64,000 bases of DNA from Microbacterium sp. GTDB lineage: Bacteria > Actinomycetota > Actinomycetes > Actinomycetales > Microbacteriaceae. Numbering within the stretch: position 1 is the first letter of the stretch; each line of letters starts with the position of its first letter. Made by a program: the position numbers and the translations under genes. Shown one piece after another: positions 16,873 to 25,251 of the stretch. Below the pieces are notes generated by a model, which did no database searches, had not been told where the DNA came from, and saw only the letters and a program-made list of their open reading frames with translations. Where the stretch lies: positions 1 to 64,000 of the forward strand of contig QFPM01000012.1 in NCBI GenBank assembly GCA_003248655.1, given 5' to 3'.

Positions 16873-18138
16873 GTGAGCGAGCAGAGCGTTCCCGGCGACA
16901 CCATCACCGCGGCCGCGCCCCAGATGCAGTTCGGCATCATGACGGTCAGCGACATCACGCAGGACCCGACGACCGGCCACACGCCCAGCGAGGCCGAGCG
17001 GATCCAGGCATCCGTCACGATCGCGAAGCACGCGGAGGAGGTCGGCCTCGACGTCTTCGCGCTGGGCGAGCACCACAACCCGCCGTTCTGGTCGTCCTCG
17101 CCCACCACGACCCTCGCGTACCTCGCCGCGCAGACCGAGAAGCTCATCCTCTCGACCTCGACGACGCTCATCACCACGAACGACCCGGTGAAGATTGCCG
17201 AGGACTACGCCATGCTGCAGCACCTGTCGGGCGGCCGCATGGACCTCATGATGGGTCGCGGCAACACAGGCCCCGTCTATCCGTGGTTCGGCAAGGACAT
17301 CCGCCAGGGCCTTCCCCTCGCGATCGAGAACTACTCCCTGCTGCACACGCTGTGGCGTGAGGATGTCGTCGACTGGGAGGGGAAGTTCCGCACGTCCCTG
17401 CAGGGCTTCACGGCGACGCCGCGCCCGCTCGACGGCGTGCCGCCGTTCGTGTGGCACGGCTCGATCCGCACGCCCGAGATCGCCGAACAGGCCGCCTACT
17501 ACGGTGACGGATTCTTCGCGAACAACATCTTCTGGCCCGCCGAGCACTACCAGCGTCTCATCGGTCTCTACCGCCAGCGCTGGGAGCACTACGGCCACGG
17601 CGCCCCCGAGACGGCGATCGTGGGCCTCGGCGGCCAGGCGTTCATGGCGAAGAACTCGCAGGATGCCGTCACCCAGTTCCGCCCGTACTTCGACAACGCG
17701 CCCGTCTACGGGCACGGCCCTAGCCTGGAGGACTTCAGCGAGATGACGCCGCTGACCGTCGGCTCGCCGCAGCAGGTCATCGACCGGTACGCCGGCATGC
17801 GGAACCTCTTCGGCGACTACCAGCGGCAGCTGTTCCTCATGGACCACGCGGGCCTGCCTCTGAAGACCGTGCTCGAGCAGCTGGACTTCCTCGGCGGCGA
17901 GGTTGTGCCGGTGCTACGCCGCGAGCTCGCGCAGAACCGCCCGGCGAACGTCCCGGATGCCCCGACGCACGCCGCCCGCGTGAAGGCGGTCTACGGCGAC
18001 GGGCCGTCGCGCCAGGCGACCCCGCGCGCGAACCGCGGCGACAACCTGTCGGGTCCCTCGCCGTATCAGGACCAGCCCGCGCCCGCGGGCGCCGCATTCG
18101 GCGTGCGCGCCGGCGCCGCTGCGGGAGGTGCGCGATGA
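16873..18138 (+). CDS. FMN-dependent luciferase-like monooxygenase, CE1758 type
   Basis: 421 residues. It is a TIM-barrel flavin monooxygenase with MQFGIMTVSDIT, DVFALGEHHNPPFWSS, and LSGGRMDLMMGRGNTGPVYPW. The order and the following reductase match the CE1758/CE1759 pair known from Corynebacterium. The last 60 residues are low-complexity Pro/Ala/Gly, beyond the barrel. GTG 16873 has AAGGCAGG upstream; frame stays open to 16810. The reduced flavin is presumably supplied by the coupled reductase. Substrate unknown. Confidence 0.88.
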   Translation: MSEQSVPGDTITAAAPQMQFGIMTVSDITQDPTTGHTPSEAERIQASVTIAKHAEEVGLDVFALGEHHNPPFWSSSPTTTLAYLAAQTEKLILSTSTTLITTNDPVKIAEDYAMLQHLSGGRMDLMMGRGNTGPVYPWFGKDIRQGLPLAIENYSLLHTLWREDVVDWEGKFRTSLQGFTATPRPLDGVPPFVWHGSIRTPEIAEQAAYYGDGFFANNIFWPAEHYQRLIGLYRQRWEHYGHGAPETAIVGLGGQAFMAKNSQDAVTQFRPYFDNAPVYGHGPSLEDFSEMTPLTVGSPQQVIDRYAGMRNLFGDYQRQLFLMDHAGLPLKTVLEQLDFLGGEVVPVLRRELAQNRPANVPDAPTHAARVKAVYGDGPSRQATPRANRGDNLSGPSPYQDQPAPAGAAFGVRAGAAAGGAR

Positions 18139-18812
18139 GCGCCGCGCACGTGCAGAAGCGTCGCATCGCCGTCGTCTCGGCCGGCCTGTCGAACCCGTCG
18201 TCGACGCGCATGCTCGCCGACCGGCTCGCCGCGGCGACCGTCACGGCGCTCGAGGCCGAGGGTCTCGAGGCTACGGTCGACACGATCGAGCTCCGCGACC
18301 TCGCGCACGACATCACGAACAACCTGCTGACCGGCTTCGCGCCGCCGGCGCTCGAGTCGGCCATCAACACCGTGGTCTCGGCGGACGCGCTGATCGTCGT
18401 GACGCCGATCTTCTCGACGAGCTACTCGGGACTGTTCAAGTCGTTCATCGACGTGCTCGATCCGGATGCCCTCACCGGCATGCCCGTCCTCATCGGCGCG
18501 AACGCCGGCACCGCGCGGCACTCGCTCGCGATCGACTACGCGATCCGGCCGCTGTTCGCCTACCTGCACGCGGATGCCGTGTCGACGGGCGTCTTCGCGG
18601 CATCCAGCGACTGGGGCGCGACCGCCGATCAGGTCGCTCCGCTGAGCGCCCGCGTCGAGAAGGGCGCCCGTGAGCTGGCGGCGGCGGTCGCTCGCCGCGA
18701 CGCGGCATCCAGCGCCGACCCCTTCGACCCCGCGAACTACGCCGACGGCTTCCAGCGTCTGCTCGGTTCGTCCGGCGGCGGGCACCTGCTCGGCGGCCTC
18801 GCGGGGGAGTAG
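18135..18812 (+). CDS. NAD(P)H-dependent FMN reductase, CE1759 type
   Basis: 225 residues with a flavodoxin-like fold: IAVVSAGLSNPSSTRML is the FMN phosphate loop and VTPIFSTSYSGLFKSFID the ring-binding loop. It starts inside the stop codon of the monooxygenase (ATGA), so the two make a coupled two-component flavin system. The C-terminal 40 residues include a Gly-rich tail (GSSGGGHLLGGL). Confidence 0.9.
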   Translation: MSAAHVQKRRIAVVSAGLSNPSSTRMLADRLAAATVTALEAEGLEATVDTIELRDLAHDITNNLLTGFAPPALESAINTVVSADALIVVTPIFSTSYSGLFKSFIDVLDPDALTGMPVLIGANAGTARHSLAIDYAIRPLFAYLHADAVSTGVFAASSDWGATADQVAPLSARVEKGARELAAAVARRDAASSADPFDPANYADGFQRLLGSSGGGHLLGGLAGE

Positions 18813-18825
18813 CCCCCCGCACCCT

Positions 18826-18920
18826 CGTCCCACTTCCTGCGGACGTTGTCCCACTTCGTGCGATGGTTGTCCCACTTAGGGCTGATTTCAGCTCCATGAA
18901 CCAGCATGTATTGGGACATG
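18826..18920. repeat. intergenic GTCCCAC array, family C copy 1
   Basis: Three direct copies of GTCCCACTT start at 18827, 18848 and 18869 (21-base period). An inverted TTGGGACA lies at about 18911-18918. It separates the flavin operon from the convergent two-component system. Copies 2 and 3 lie at 30280 and 51324. Confidence 0.75.
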
Positions 18921-18939
18921 GATGCGGGAGATGCGGGGA

Positions 18940-19614
18940 TCAGGCGCGCCAGCGGTACTCGGTCTCGGGGCGCCCGGCGCCGCGGTAGCGGGGCGCGCGC
19001 TCGAGGCGACCGGCCGAGGCGAGGTGTTCGAGGTAGCGGCGCGCGGCGACGCGCGACATGCCGAGCTGCTGGGCGGCCTCGCTGGCCGACAGGGCGCCGT
19101 GTTCGCGCACGGCCCGGGTGACCCGGTCGAGGGTGTCGGGCGCGAGCCCCTTGGGCAGCCGGATCGTCCCGGTCGCGCGCGAGGCGGCCAGGAGCGCGTC
19201 GATCTCCTCCTGCGTGCTCGGGCCTGCCGACTCGGATGCCCGGGTGTGGAAGTCGCGGTACTGTTCGAGGCGCTCTCGGAACACCGCGAACGACACCGGC
19301 TTGACGAGGTACTGCACGACGCCGAGGCCGACCGTCTGCCGCACGGCGTCGGCGTCGCGGACGCCGGTGACGGCGATGACGTCGACGGCGCTGCCGCGCG
19401 CCCGGACGTGCCGCAGCACGTCGAGTCCCGTGCCGTCGGGCATCGTCATGTCGAGGAGGACGAGGTCGACGCGCGGCCCCTCGACAATCGCGGCGATCGC
19501 CGCGCGCGCCCCCGCGCACTCGGCGACAACGCGGAACCCGTCGAGCCGCCCGACGTAGTCGCGGTGGAGCTCGAGCGTCAGCGCCTCGTCGTCGACGAGA
19601 AGCACGTCGATCAT
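18940..19614 (-). CDS. response regulator, CitB/DctR family
   Basis: 224 residues. The receiver domain (about 1-120) shows VLLVDDEALTLEL, the phospho-acceptor Asp in LVLLDMTMPDG, VIAVTG, and the Lys in QYLVKPVSF. A linker leads to a winged helix (about 160-224, SASEAAQQLGMSRVAARRYLEHL). This is the citrate/malate/C4-dicarboxylate sensing class. Its start overlaps the kinase stop (ATGA), the normal operon order with the kinase first. Confidence 0.92.
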   Translation of the reverse strand: MIDVLLVDDEALTLELHRDYVGRLDGFRVVAECAGARAAIAAIVEGPRVDLVLLDMTMPDGTGLDVLRHVRARGSAVDVIAVTGVRDADAVRQTVGLGVVQYLVKPVSFAVFRERLEQYRDFHTRASESAGPSTQEEIDALLAASRATGTIRLPKGLAPDTLDRVTRAVREHGALSASEAAQQLGMSRVAARRYLEHLASAGRLERAPRYRGAGRPETEYRWRA

Positions 19615-20582
19615 GAGGCCTCCGTCGGCAGGACGACGCGGAATGTCGTCGGCAACTCGTCGCTCAGCACGAGCGATCCACCGACCTCGTCGACGACGGC
19701 GCGCACGAGCGCGAGGCCGACGCCGCGTCTCTCCGCACCGGCAGGTTTGGTCGAGAACCCACGCTCGAAGATCCGCTCGCGCAGCTCTGCCGCGACCCCC
19801 GCGCCGCTGTCGGCGACTTCGAGCAGTAGCTCGTCGTCGGCGGTGCGAGCCAGGCGCACGCGCACCCACCGCGGCGCGGGGGCCGCGGCCGCGGCATCCA
19901 GCGCATTGTCGAGCAGGTTCCCGACGAGTGCGACCTGGTCGATTGGCGACAGGAGCGAGCGCGGGGCATCCGGCGCGACCTCGACGTCGAGCTCGACCCC
20001 GCGCTCGGCGGCCTGGGCCGACTTTCCGAGCAGCAGCGCCCCGACGGTCGGATCGCCCTCGGCGCGCGCCGCGACCTGGTCGACGAGCGACTGGCTCTGA
20101 TTCGCGGATGCCGTCAGCAGTTCGACCGCCTCGGACGTGCGGCCGAGTTCGAGCAGCGCGACGGCGGCGTGCATCCGGTTGCCGTGCTCGTGGGTCTGGG
20201 CGCGCAGCGCCTCGCCGAGCGTGCGCATCGACTCCGCCGACGCGAGCGTGTCGCGGATCGCGGCGGCGGGGCGGTCGCCGGCGACCCGCCGGGTCATGCG
20301 CCGCGCGACGAGAGCACCCACGATTCCCGCGGCGACGAGCGCGAGCCCGATGCCGACGGCGGCCAGCAGACGCGGCACGAGCGACGCGCCGACTGTGTCG
20401 AGGGTGACGCCGACCGACACCCACCCGACGAGTTCGCCCCCGGACAGCACGGGCACGATCGTCCGCAGCGACGGCCCGAGGGTGCCGGTGAACTGCTCGG
20501 TGAGGGTCTCGGGGCGCTCGGGGATCGTCCCGAGGTAGTGCGCACCGATCTCGGCGGGGTCACGGTGCGTGACGCGGATCTT
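19611..20582 (-). pseudogene. 5'-truncated CitA/DctS-type sensor histidine kinase
   Basis: Homology starts abruptly at 20582. The retained part begins in the extracytoplasmic PAS sensor (IRVTHRDPAEIGAHYLGT, then FTGTLGPSLRTIVPV), followed by membrane segment 2, a SPOB-type phospho-acceptor helix (RAQTHEHGNRMH), and a full ATPase domain (GNLLDNALDA, DSGAGV, FSTKPAGAERRGVGLALV). Missing are the start codon, membrane segment 1 and roughly the first 90 residues of the sensor. A TGA stops the frame at 20583-20585. The first possible internal start is GTG 20456, after the sensor. No cytoplasmic PAS domain is seen. Confidence 0.75.
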
Positions 20583-20668
20583 TCAAGCTCCCCGGCTACA
20601 ACTGGCGCAAGGGCAAGACCTCGTGGGACAAGCACACGTGGCTCTACGTCTCCGTCATCATCGCCGTC

Positions 20669-22009
20669 GTGCTCGGCGCGACCGTCGGCCTCATCTGGCC
20701 CGATTTCGCGAAGGAGCTCGAGCCGGTCGGCAAGGCGTTCGTCAACCTCATCAAGATGATGATCGCGCCGATCATCTTCTGCACGATCGTCGTGGGCGTT
20801 GGGTCGATCGCGAAGGCGGCGACCGTCGGCAAGATCGGCGGTCTCGCGCTCCTCTACTTCATGGTCATGACGACCTTCGCCCTGTTCATCGGGCTCGTGG
20901 TCGGCAACATCATCCACCCGGGTGAGGGCCTCAACATGACGGGCGTCGAATACGACACCTCGAACCTCGAGGCGAAGACGACGACCGAGTTCATCATGGG
21001 GATCATCCCGACGACGTTCTTCTCGGCCTTCACCGGCGAGAGCGTCCTGCAGGTCCTCTTCATCGCACTGCTCGTCGGCTTCGCGCTGCAGGGGCTCGGC
21101 AAGAAGGGCGAGCCGATCATGTTCGCCGTCAAGCAGCTGCAGGTGCTCGTCTTCCGCATCCTCGGGATGATCCTCTGGCTCGCCCCGATCGGCGCGTTCG
21201 GCGCGATCGCGGCCGTCGTCGGCAAGACCGGGTTCGCGGCGATCGTGAGCCTCGGCATCCTGATGATCGCCTTCTACATCACATGCGCCGTGTTCATCTT
21301 CGGTGTCCTCGGGGTCATGCTCTACGCGGTCGCGCGGATCAACATCCTGAGCCTCATGAAGTACCTCGGCCGCGAGTACCTGCTGATCGTCGGCACGTCC
21401 TCGTCGGAGTCGGCGCTGCCGCGCCTGATCGCGAAGATGGAGCACCTCGGCGTCTCGAAGCCGGTCGTCGGCATCACCGTTCCGACCGGATACTCGTTCA
21501 ACCTCGACGGCACGGCGATCTACCTGACGATGGCGTCGCTGTTCATCGCGGCGGGCATGGGCACCCCGATGTCGATCCCCGAGCAGATCGGTCTGCTGGT
21601 GTTCATGGTCATCGCCTCGAAGGGCGCCGCGGGCGTCACGGGAGCGGGCCTGGCGACCCTCGCCGGCGGCCTGCAGGCGTTCCGCCCCGACCTCGTCAAC
21701 GGCGTCGGCGTCATCGTCGGCATCGACCGGTTCATGTCGGAGGGGCGCGCCGTCACGAACTTCACCGGCAACGCGGTCGCGACGATCCTCATCGGCACCT
21801 GGACGAAGCAGTTCGATCGCGAGCGCGCGCTCGGCGTGCTGGGTGGCGCCAACCCGTTCGACGAGTCCACGCTCACGGGCGACGGACACGACGGCATGTC
21901 TGAGAAGGCGGATGCCGTGGGCTCGCAGGACCTCGAAGCCGCCGCCATCGACGAGGCAGCCGCGAAGGAAGAGCGCGCCCGCGAGCGCGCGGCCGCGCTC
22001 ACTCGCTGA
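20669..22009 (+). CDS. dctA: C4-dicarboxylate/cation symporter, DctA type, lacking its normal start
   Basis: 446 residues from GTG 20669. The DAACS family is shown by VGKAFVNLIKMMIAPIIF, GTSSSESALPRLI (re-entrant Ser-rich loop), and VTGAGLATLAGGLQAF. Recognisable coding begins earlier, at 20582 (FKLPGYNWRKGKTSWDKHTW and the first membrane segment), but no start codon exists before an in-frame TGA at 20570. The gene therefore lost its first residues and its promoter at the same point where the divergent kinase is cut. The C-terminus is a charged helix. Expression is doubtful. Confidence 0.8.
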   Translation: MLGATVGLIWPDFAKELEPVGKAFVNLIKMMIAPIIFCTIVVGVGSIAKAATVGKIGGLALLYFMVMTTFALFIGLVVGNIIHPGEGLNMTGVEYDTSNLEAKTTTEFIMGIIPTTFFSAFTGESVLQVLFIALLVGFALQGLGKKGEPIMFAVKQLQVLVFRILGMILWLAPIGAFGAIAAVVGKTGFAAIVSLGILMIAFYITCAVFIFGVLGVMLYAVARINILSLMKYLGREYLLIVGTSSSESALPRLIAKMEHLGVSKPVVGITVPTGYSFNLDGTAIYLTMASLFIAAGMGTPMSIPEQIGLLVFMVIASKGAAGVTGAGLATLAGGLQAFRPDLVNGVGVIVGIDRFMSEGRAVTNFTGNAVATILIGTWTKQFDRERALGVLGGANPFDESTLTGDGHDGMSEKADAVGSQDLEAAAIDEAAAKEERARERAAALTR

Positions 22010-22607
22010 GCGGCGGTACCCGGGTTCGGCGTCGACGCGCGAGAAGCGCGTCGACGCCGAACCCTATCGCGAGCGCGACCGCGACCGACACGACGACGGC
22101 GGCGGCCGTGCCCCCGGGCACGACCGCCGCCACGAGCGCCCCGAGCAGCGCCTGGTACGCGGCCCAGACGAGGGCGGCGGGGGCGGCGAGGGGCAGGTAG
22201 CGGGTCGCGGGCATCCGAGAGGCGCCGGCGACGAGGTTGACGGCGAGCCGCGCGAACGGGATGAACCGGGCCGTGAACATGACGGAGGCGCCGCGGCGCT
22301 CGAGCGAGGACCCGGCCCACGCGAAGGCGGAGCGCACGCGCGGCCCGCGCATCCAGCGCCAGCGCTCGAGGCCGACCGTCCGCCCGACGATGTAGCAGCC
22401 GACGTCGCCCGTGAGCGCCGCGAGCGCGGCGACGACGATGACGGCGAGAAGCGGGGGAGACCCCTCGGCCAGAGCGAGCGCCCCGAACGCGGTGACGGCC
22501 GCCTCACCCGGGATGACGACGAGGAACGCGTCGCCGACGACGAGAGCCGCCATCGCGGGCAGTGCCCAGGGGCTGTGCGCCAGCGCCTCCAGCCACCCGT
22601 CGCTCAC
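21999..22607 (-). CDS. DedA/SNARE-associated-domain membrane protein
   Basis: 202 residues. The DedA core is seen as FLVVIPGEAAVTAFGAL, then GDVGCYIVGRTVGLE, and FTARFIPFARLAVNLVAGAS with the conserved Arg-x-x-Pro. DedA proteins are proton-dependent lipid-handling membrane proteins, including undecaprenyl-phosphate flippases. The 3' end overlaps the dctA 3' end by 11 bases (convergent). GTG 22607 fits the family length better than the longer open frame to 22760. Confidence 0.85.
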   Translation of the reverse strand: MSDGWLEALAHSPWALPAMAALVVGDAFLVVIPGEAAVTAFGALALAEGSPPLLAVIVVAALAALTGDVGCYIVGRTVGLERWRWMRGPRVRSAFAWAGSSLERRGASVMFTARFIPFARLAVNLVAGASRMPATRYLPLAAPAALVWAAYQALLGALVAAVVPGGTAAAVVVSVAVALAIGFGVDALLARRRRTRVPPLSE

Positions 22608-22758
22608 CCGGAATGGATACCACGCCGCGGTGAACGTGCGGCGAACGCCCGGCCCCACTGTGACCGCCCGGTGACGTGCCGGGGAGCGTTCGGCGAACAT
22701 CGTGTGCGAGGCGCCCGTCGGTGCGTCGCGGGCCGCGCCGAGCCGCGACGCTGGAGTC

Positions 22759-24744
22759 ATGAGAGTCGCGTTCGTCGCAGAGTCGTTCCTGCCTCACATG
22801 AACGGCGTCACCGGATCCGTCCTGCAGTCGGTCGGTCGCCTGACCGACGCCGGCCACGAAGCCATCGTCGTCGCCCCGGGCGCTCCCGGCGCGCAGGGCG
22901 ATGAGCGCACCACCCTCCTTCCCTCGATCCCGCTCCCCGGCTACCCGCAGGTGCGTTTCTCGCTCGCCCCGACCGGCGCGCTCGCCGGCGTCATCCGCGA
23001 TTTCGAGCCGGATGTCGTGCACCTCGCGTCGCCGTTCGTTCTGGGCTGGCGGGCCATTGCGGCCGCGCGCGCCCTGGACCTGCCGACCGTCGCTGTCTAT
23101 CAGACGGATGTCATCGCCTACACGCGCAAGTACGCCGTGCCGTACGCGACCGCGTTCACGGCATCCCATGTCTCGCGCCTGCACCGCGCGGCGACCCTCA
23201 CTCTCGCGCCCTCGTCGGCGGCGATGGCGCAGCTGCGAGACCTCGGCGTCGAGGAGATGCGCCTGTGGGGCCGCGGCGTCGACACGGAGCGCTTCCGCCC
23301 CGAGCGGCGCAGCGACGCGTGGCGCGAGTGGATCGCGCCGGGCGACGTGATCGTCGGCTACGTCGGCCGCCTCGCGCCCGAGAAGCAGGTCGAAGACCTG
23401 GCCGCGCTGTCGGGCATCCCCGGCATCCGTCTCGTGATCATCGGCGACGGTCCCGCGCGAGCGCGCCTCGAGCGGATACTGCCGGATGCCGTGTTCCTCG
23501 GCCACCTCTCCGGCCTCGAGCTCGCGCAGGCCGTTGCGAGCTTCGACGTGTTCGTGCACCCGGGCGAGAGCGAGACGTTCGGGCAGACGCTGCAGGAGGC
23601 GCACGCGAGCGGCGTGCCGGTCGTCGCGACGGGGCGCGGGGGCCCCGTGGACCTCGTTCGTTCGAGCGTCGACGGATGGCTGTATCGTCCGGGCGACCTC
23701 GACGACCTCCGCGAGCGCGTGCGCGACCTCGCGGGCGATGCCGCCAAGCGTCAGGCGTTCGGCGCCGCGGCACGCGAGGGCGTGCAGGGGCGCACGTGGC
23801 CCGCGCTCGTCGACAAGCTCGTCGGGTACTACGGCGAGGCGCAGGAGTTGCACGCGCGCTCGTCGCGGTCGTTCGTGGGTGCGGTTGGTGCGGCGGATGC
23901 CGTGGGTGTCGCACCGTTGGCGCCGGCCGCGCCGCCCGTGTCGCCCGCGCGCGACTGGCAGCGGGTCGTCGCCCTCGGCGACTCGATCACCGAGGGGCTC
24001 TGCGACACCTCGCGGATGCCGGAGGGTCAGTACCGCGGATGGGCCGACCGCCTCGCGATGCTGCTCGCCCAGCGCTCGTCGACGCCGATCCGCTACGCGA
24101 ACCTCGCGGTCCGCAGCCGCCGCGTGGCCGACCTCGTGACCGAGCAGCTGCCGACCGCGCTCGCGCTGCGACCCGACCTGGCATCCATCCTCATCGGCGC
24201 GAACGACCTGGTGCGCCTGCACGTCGATCCCGACGAGCTCGCGGCGCAGGTAGACGGGGTCGTCGCGGCGCTCCGCGATGCGGGCAGCGATGTGCTGCTC
24301 GTGACGCCGTTCCTCCCGAGCCGCTATGCGTCGGTGCTCCTGCAGCGCCGGTTCGCGCGGTTCGCCGCGCTCCTGCGCGAGATCGCCGAGCGCCGCGGCG
24401 CACGGCTGCTCGACCTCGCGCGCGACGAGGCCATCGGCGAACTCGACAAGTGGGCGCCCGACAAAGTCCACTTGAGCTCACGCGGGCACCGCTTCGTCGC
24501 GTACCGCGCCGCCGAAGCCATCGGGATGCCCGATGCCGAGGCCGTCGGTGAACTCGACGCCGCCCTCCACGCCGACGACGACCGCCCGGTCGAGGGCTCG
24601 TGGTTCGTCCGCGACGTGCTGCCCTGGGCCTGGCGGCGCGTCCGCGGCCGCACGGCGGGCGACGGGGTCATCGCGAAGCACGCCGAGTACGTCGAGCTTC
24701 CCGCTGGGGGAGCGCCCGAGCGCGTCTCGTCGGCGCGCGATTGA
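22759..24744 (+). CDS. glycosyltransferase family 4 fused to an SGNH/GDSL hydrolase
   Basis: 661 residues with two enzyme domains. Residues about 1-380 are GT-B glycosyltransferase family 4, close to alpha-mannosyltransferases of the MgtA/PimB type: MNGVTGSVLQSV near the start, YVGRLAPEKQVEDL, and the acceptor-site motif HPGESETFGQTLQEAHASG. A 30-residue Ala/Pro linker follows. Residues about 410-600 are an SGNH hydrolase with GDSITEG (Ser), ANLAVRSRR, GANDL (Asn) and DKVHLSSRGH (Asp/His). A single frame spans both, with no stop or internal SD. It may build and deacylate the same cell-envelope glycolipid. Start ATG 22759 has GACGCT 6 nt upstream. Confidence 0.88.
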   Translation: MRVAFVAESFLPHMNGVTGSVLQSVGRLTDAGHEAIVVAPGAPGAQGDERTTLLPSIPLPGYPQVRFSLAPTGALAGVIRDFEPDVVHLASPFVLGWRAIAAARALDLPTVAVYQTDVIAYTRKYAVPYATAFTASHVSRLHRAATLTLAPSSAAMAQLRDLGVEEMRLWGRGVDTERFRPERRSDAWREWIAPGDVIVGYVGRLAPEKQVEDLAALSGIPGIRLVIIGDGPARARLERILPDAVFLGHLSGLELAQAVASFDVFVHPGESETFGQTLQEAHASGVPVVATGRGGPVDLVRSSVDGWLYRPGDLDDLRERVRDLAGDAAKRQAFGAAAREGVQGRTWPALVDKLVGYYGEAQELHARSSRSFVGAVGAADAVGVAPLAPAAPPVSPARDWQRVVALGDSITEGLCDTSRMPEGQYRGWADRLAMLLAQRSSTPIRYANLAVRSRRVADLVTEQLPTALALRPDLASILIGANDLVRLHVDPDELAAQVDGVVAALRDAGSDVLLVTPFLPSRYASVLLQRRFARFAALLREIAERRGARLLDLARDEAIGELDKWAPDKVHLSSRGHRFVAYRAAEAIGMPDAEAVGELDAALHADDDRPVEGSWFVRDVLPWAWRRVRGRTAGDGVIAKHAEYVELPAGGAPERVSSARD

Positions 24745-24764
24745 TGCGGCTCGCCGGAGGCGGG

Positions 24765-24938
24765 TCAGCCGCTCTTGCGGCGGAACTCGCGCTTCGTGAC
24801 GGCGCCGTGGGTGCCGTGGATCGCCGAGTCGCCGTCGAGGTGAGCCTCGCCCTTGCGGTGCTGCGCGTTCTTCTTGTCGAGCGCCTCTTTGAACTTGCGC
24901 TTCATCTCGTCGGCGGTGTTCGTGTCGTCGGTGCTCAT
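24765..24938 (-). CDS. DUF5302 small protein
   Basis: 57 residues, highly charged, with MKRKFKEALDKKN, then HGTHGAVTKREFRRKSG at the C-terminus, the DUF5302 ending. Function unknown. ATG 24938 has TAGGCT exactly 6 nt upstream (24945-24950). It is convergent with the fusion gene and divergent from pnp. Confidence 0.82.
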   Translation of the reverse strand: MSTDDTNTADEMKRKFKEALDKKNAQHRKGEAHLDGDSAIHGTHGAVTKREFRRKSG

Positions 24939-24944
24939 GGGTCC

Positions 24945-24977
24945 AGCCTACGCGGCGTCAGACCCGCCTGATAGGCT
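24945..24977. promoter_or_regulatory. divergent promoters of the DUF5302 gene and pnp
   Basis: Two identical -10 words TAGGCT face apart: 24945-24950 on the minus strand (leaderless DUF5302) and 24972-24977 on the plus strand (long pnp leader). Confidence 0.6.
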
Positions 24978-24983
24978 GTGAAA

Positions 24984-25251
24984 GGATGCCGTGGACCTTA
25001 CGCGGCATCTGGAGCAGGCCGGCAGGAAGCTGGTCCCCTGTGGTGGGTTCCTCTTCGGTGATCGAGTGCCGCGGCGCAGCCGCGGTGTATCGAGATCACG
25101 CGCAGAGTGACCTTCGACTGGTGGCCAGTGCTGAACGCCGCGGCGGCACCGATCGGTGCTGGCGTGCGTCTGGATCTGCCTGTTCCTGCTCCTTCGCATG
25201 ATCTCGCTCGCGAAACGCGCGTGCGAGTCTAAACAAAGAAGGAGAGACCTC
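24984..25251 (+). ncRNA. pnp 5' leader, candidate Actino-pnp RNA
   Basis: About 265 nt without a gene lie between the pnp promoter and its start. It contains several pairings, including GGCCAGTGCT with the later CGGTGCTGGC and the CCGCGGCGCAGCCGCGG block near 25067. Actinobacterial pnp genes carry a conserved structured leader (the Actino-pnp motif) that RNase III is thought to process for autoregulation. Position and size fit; I cannot run a covariance search. Confidence 0.5.
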
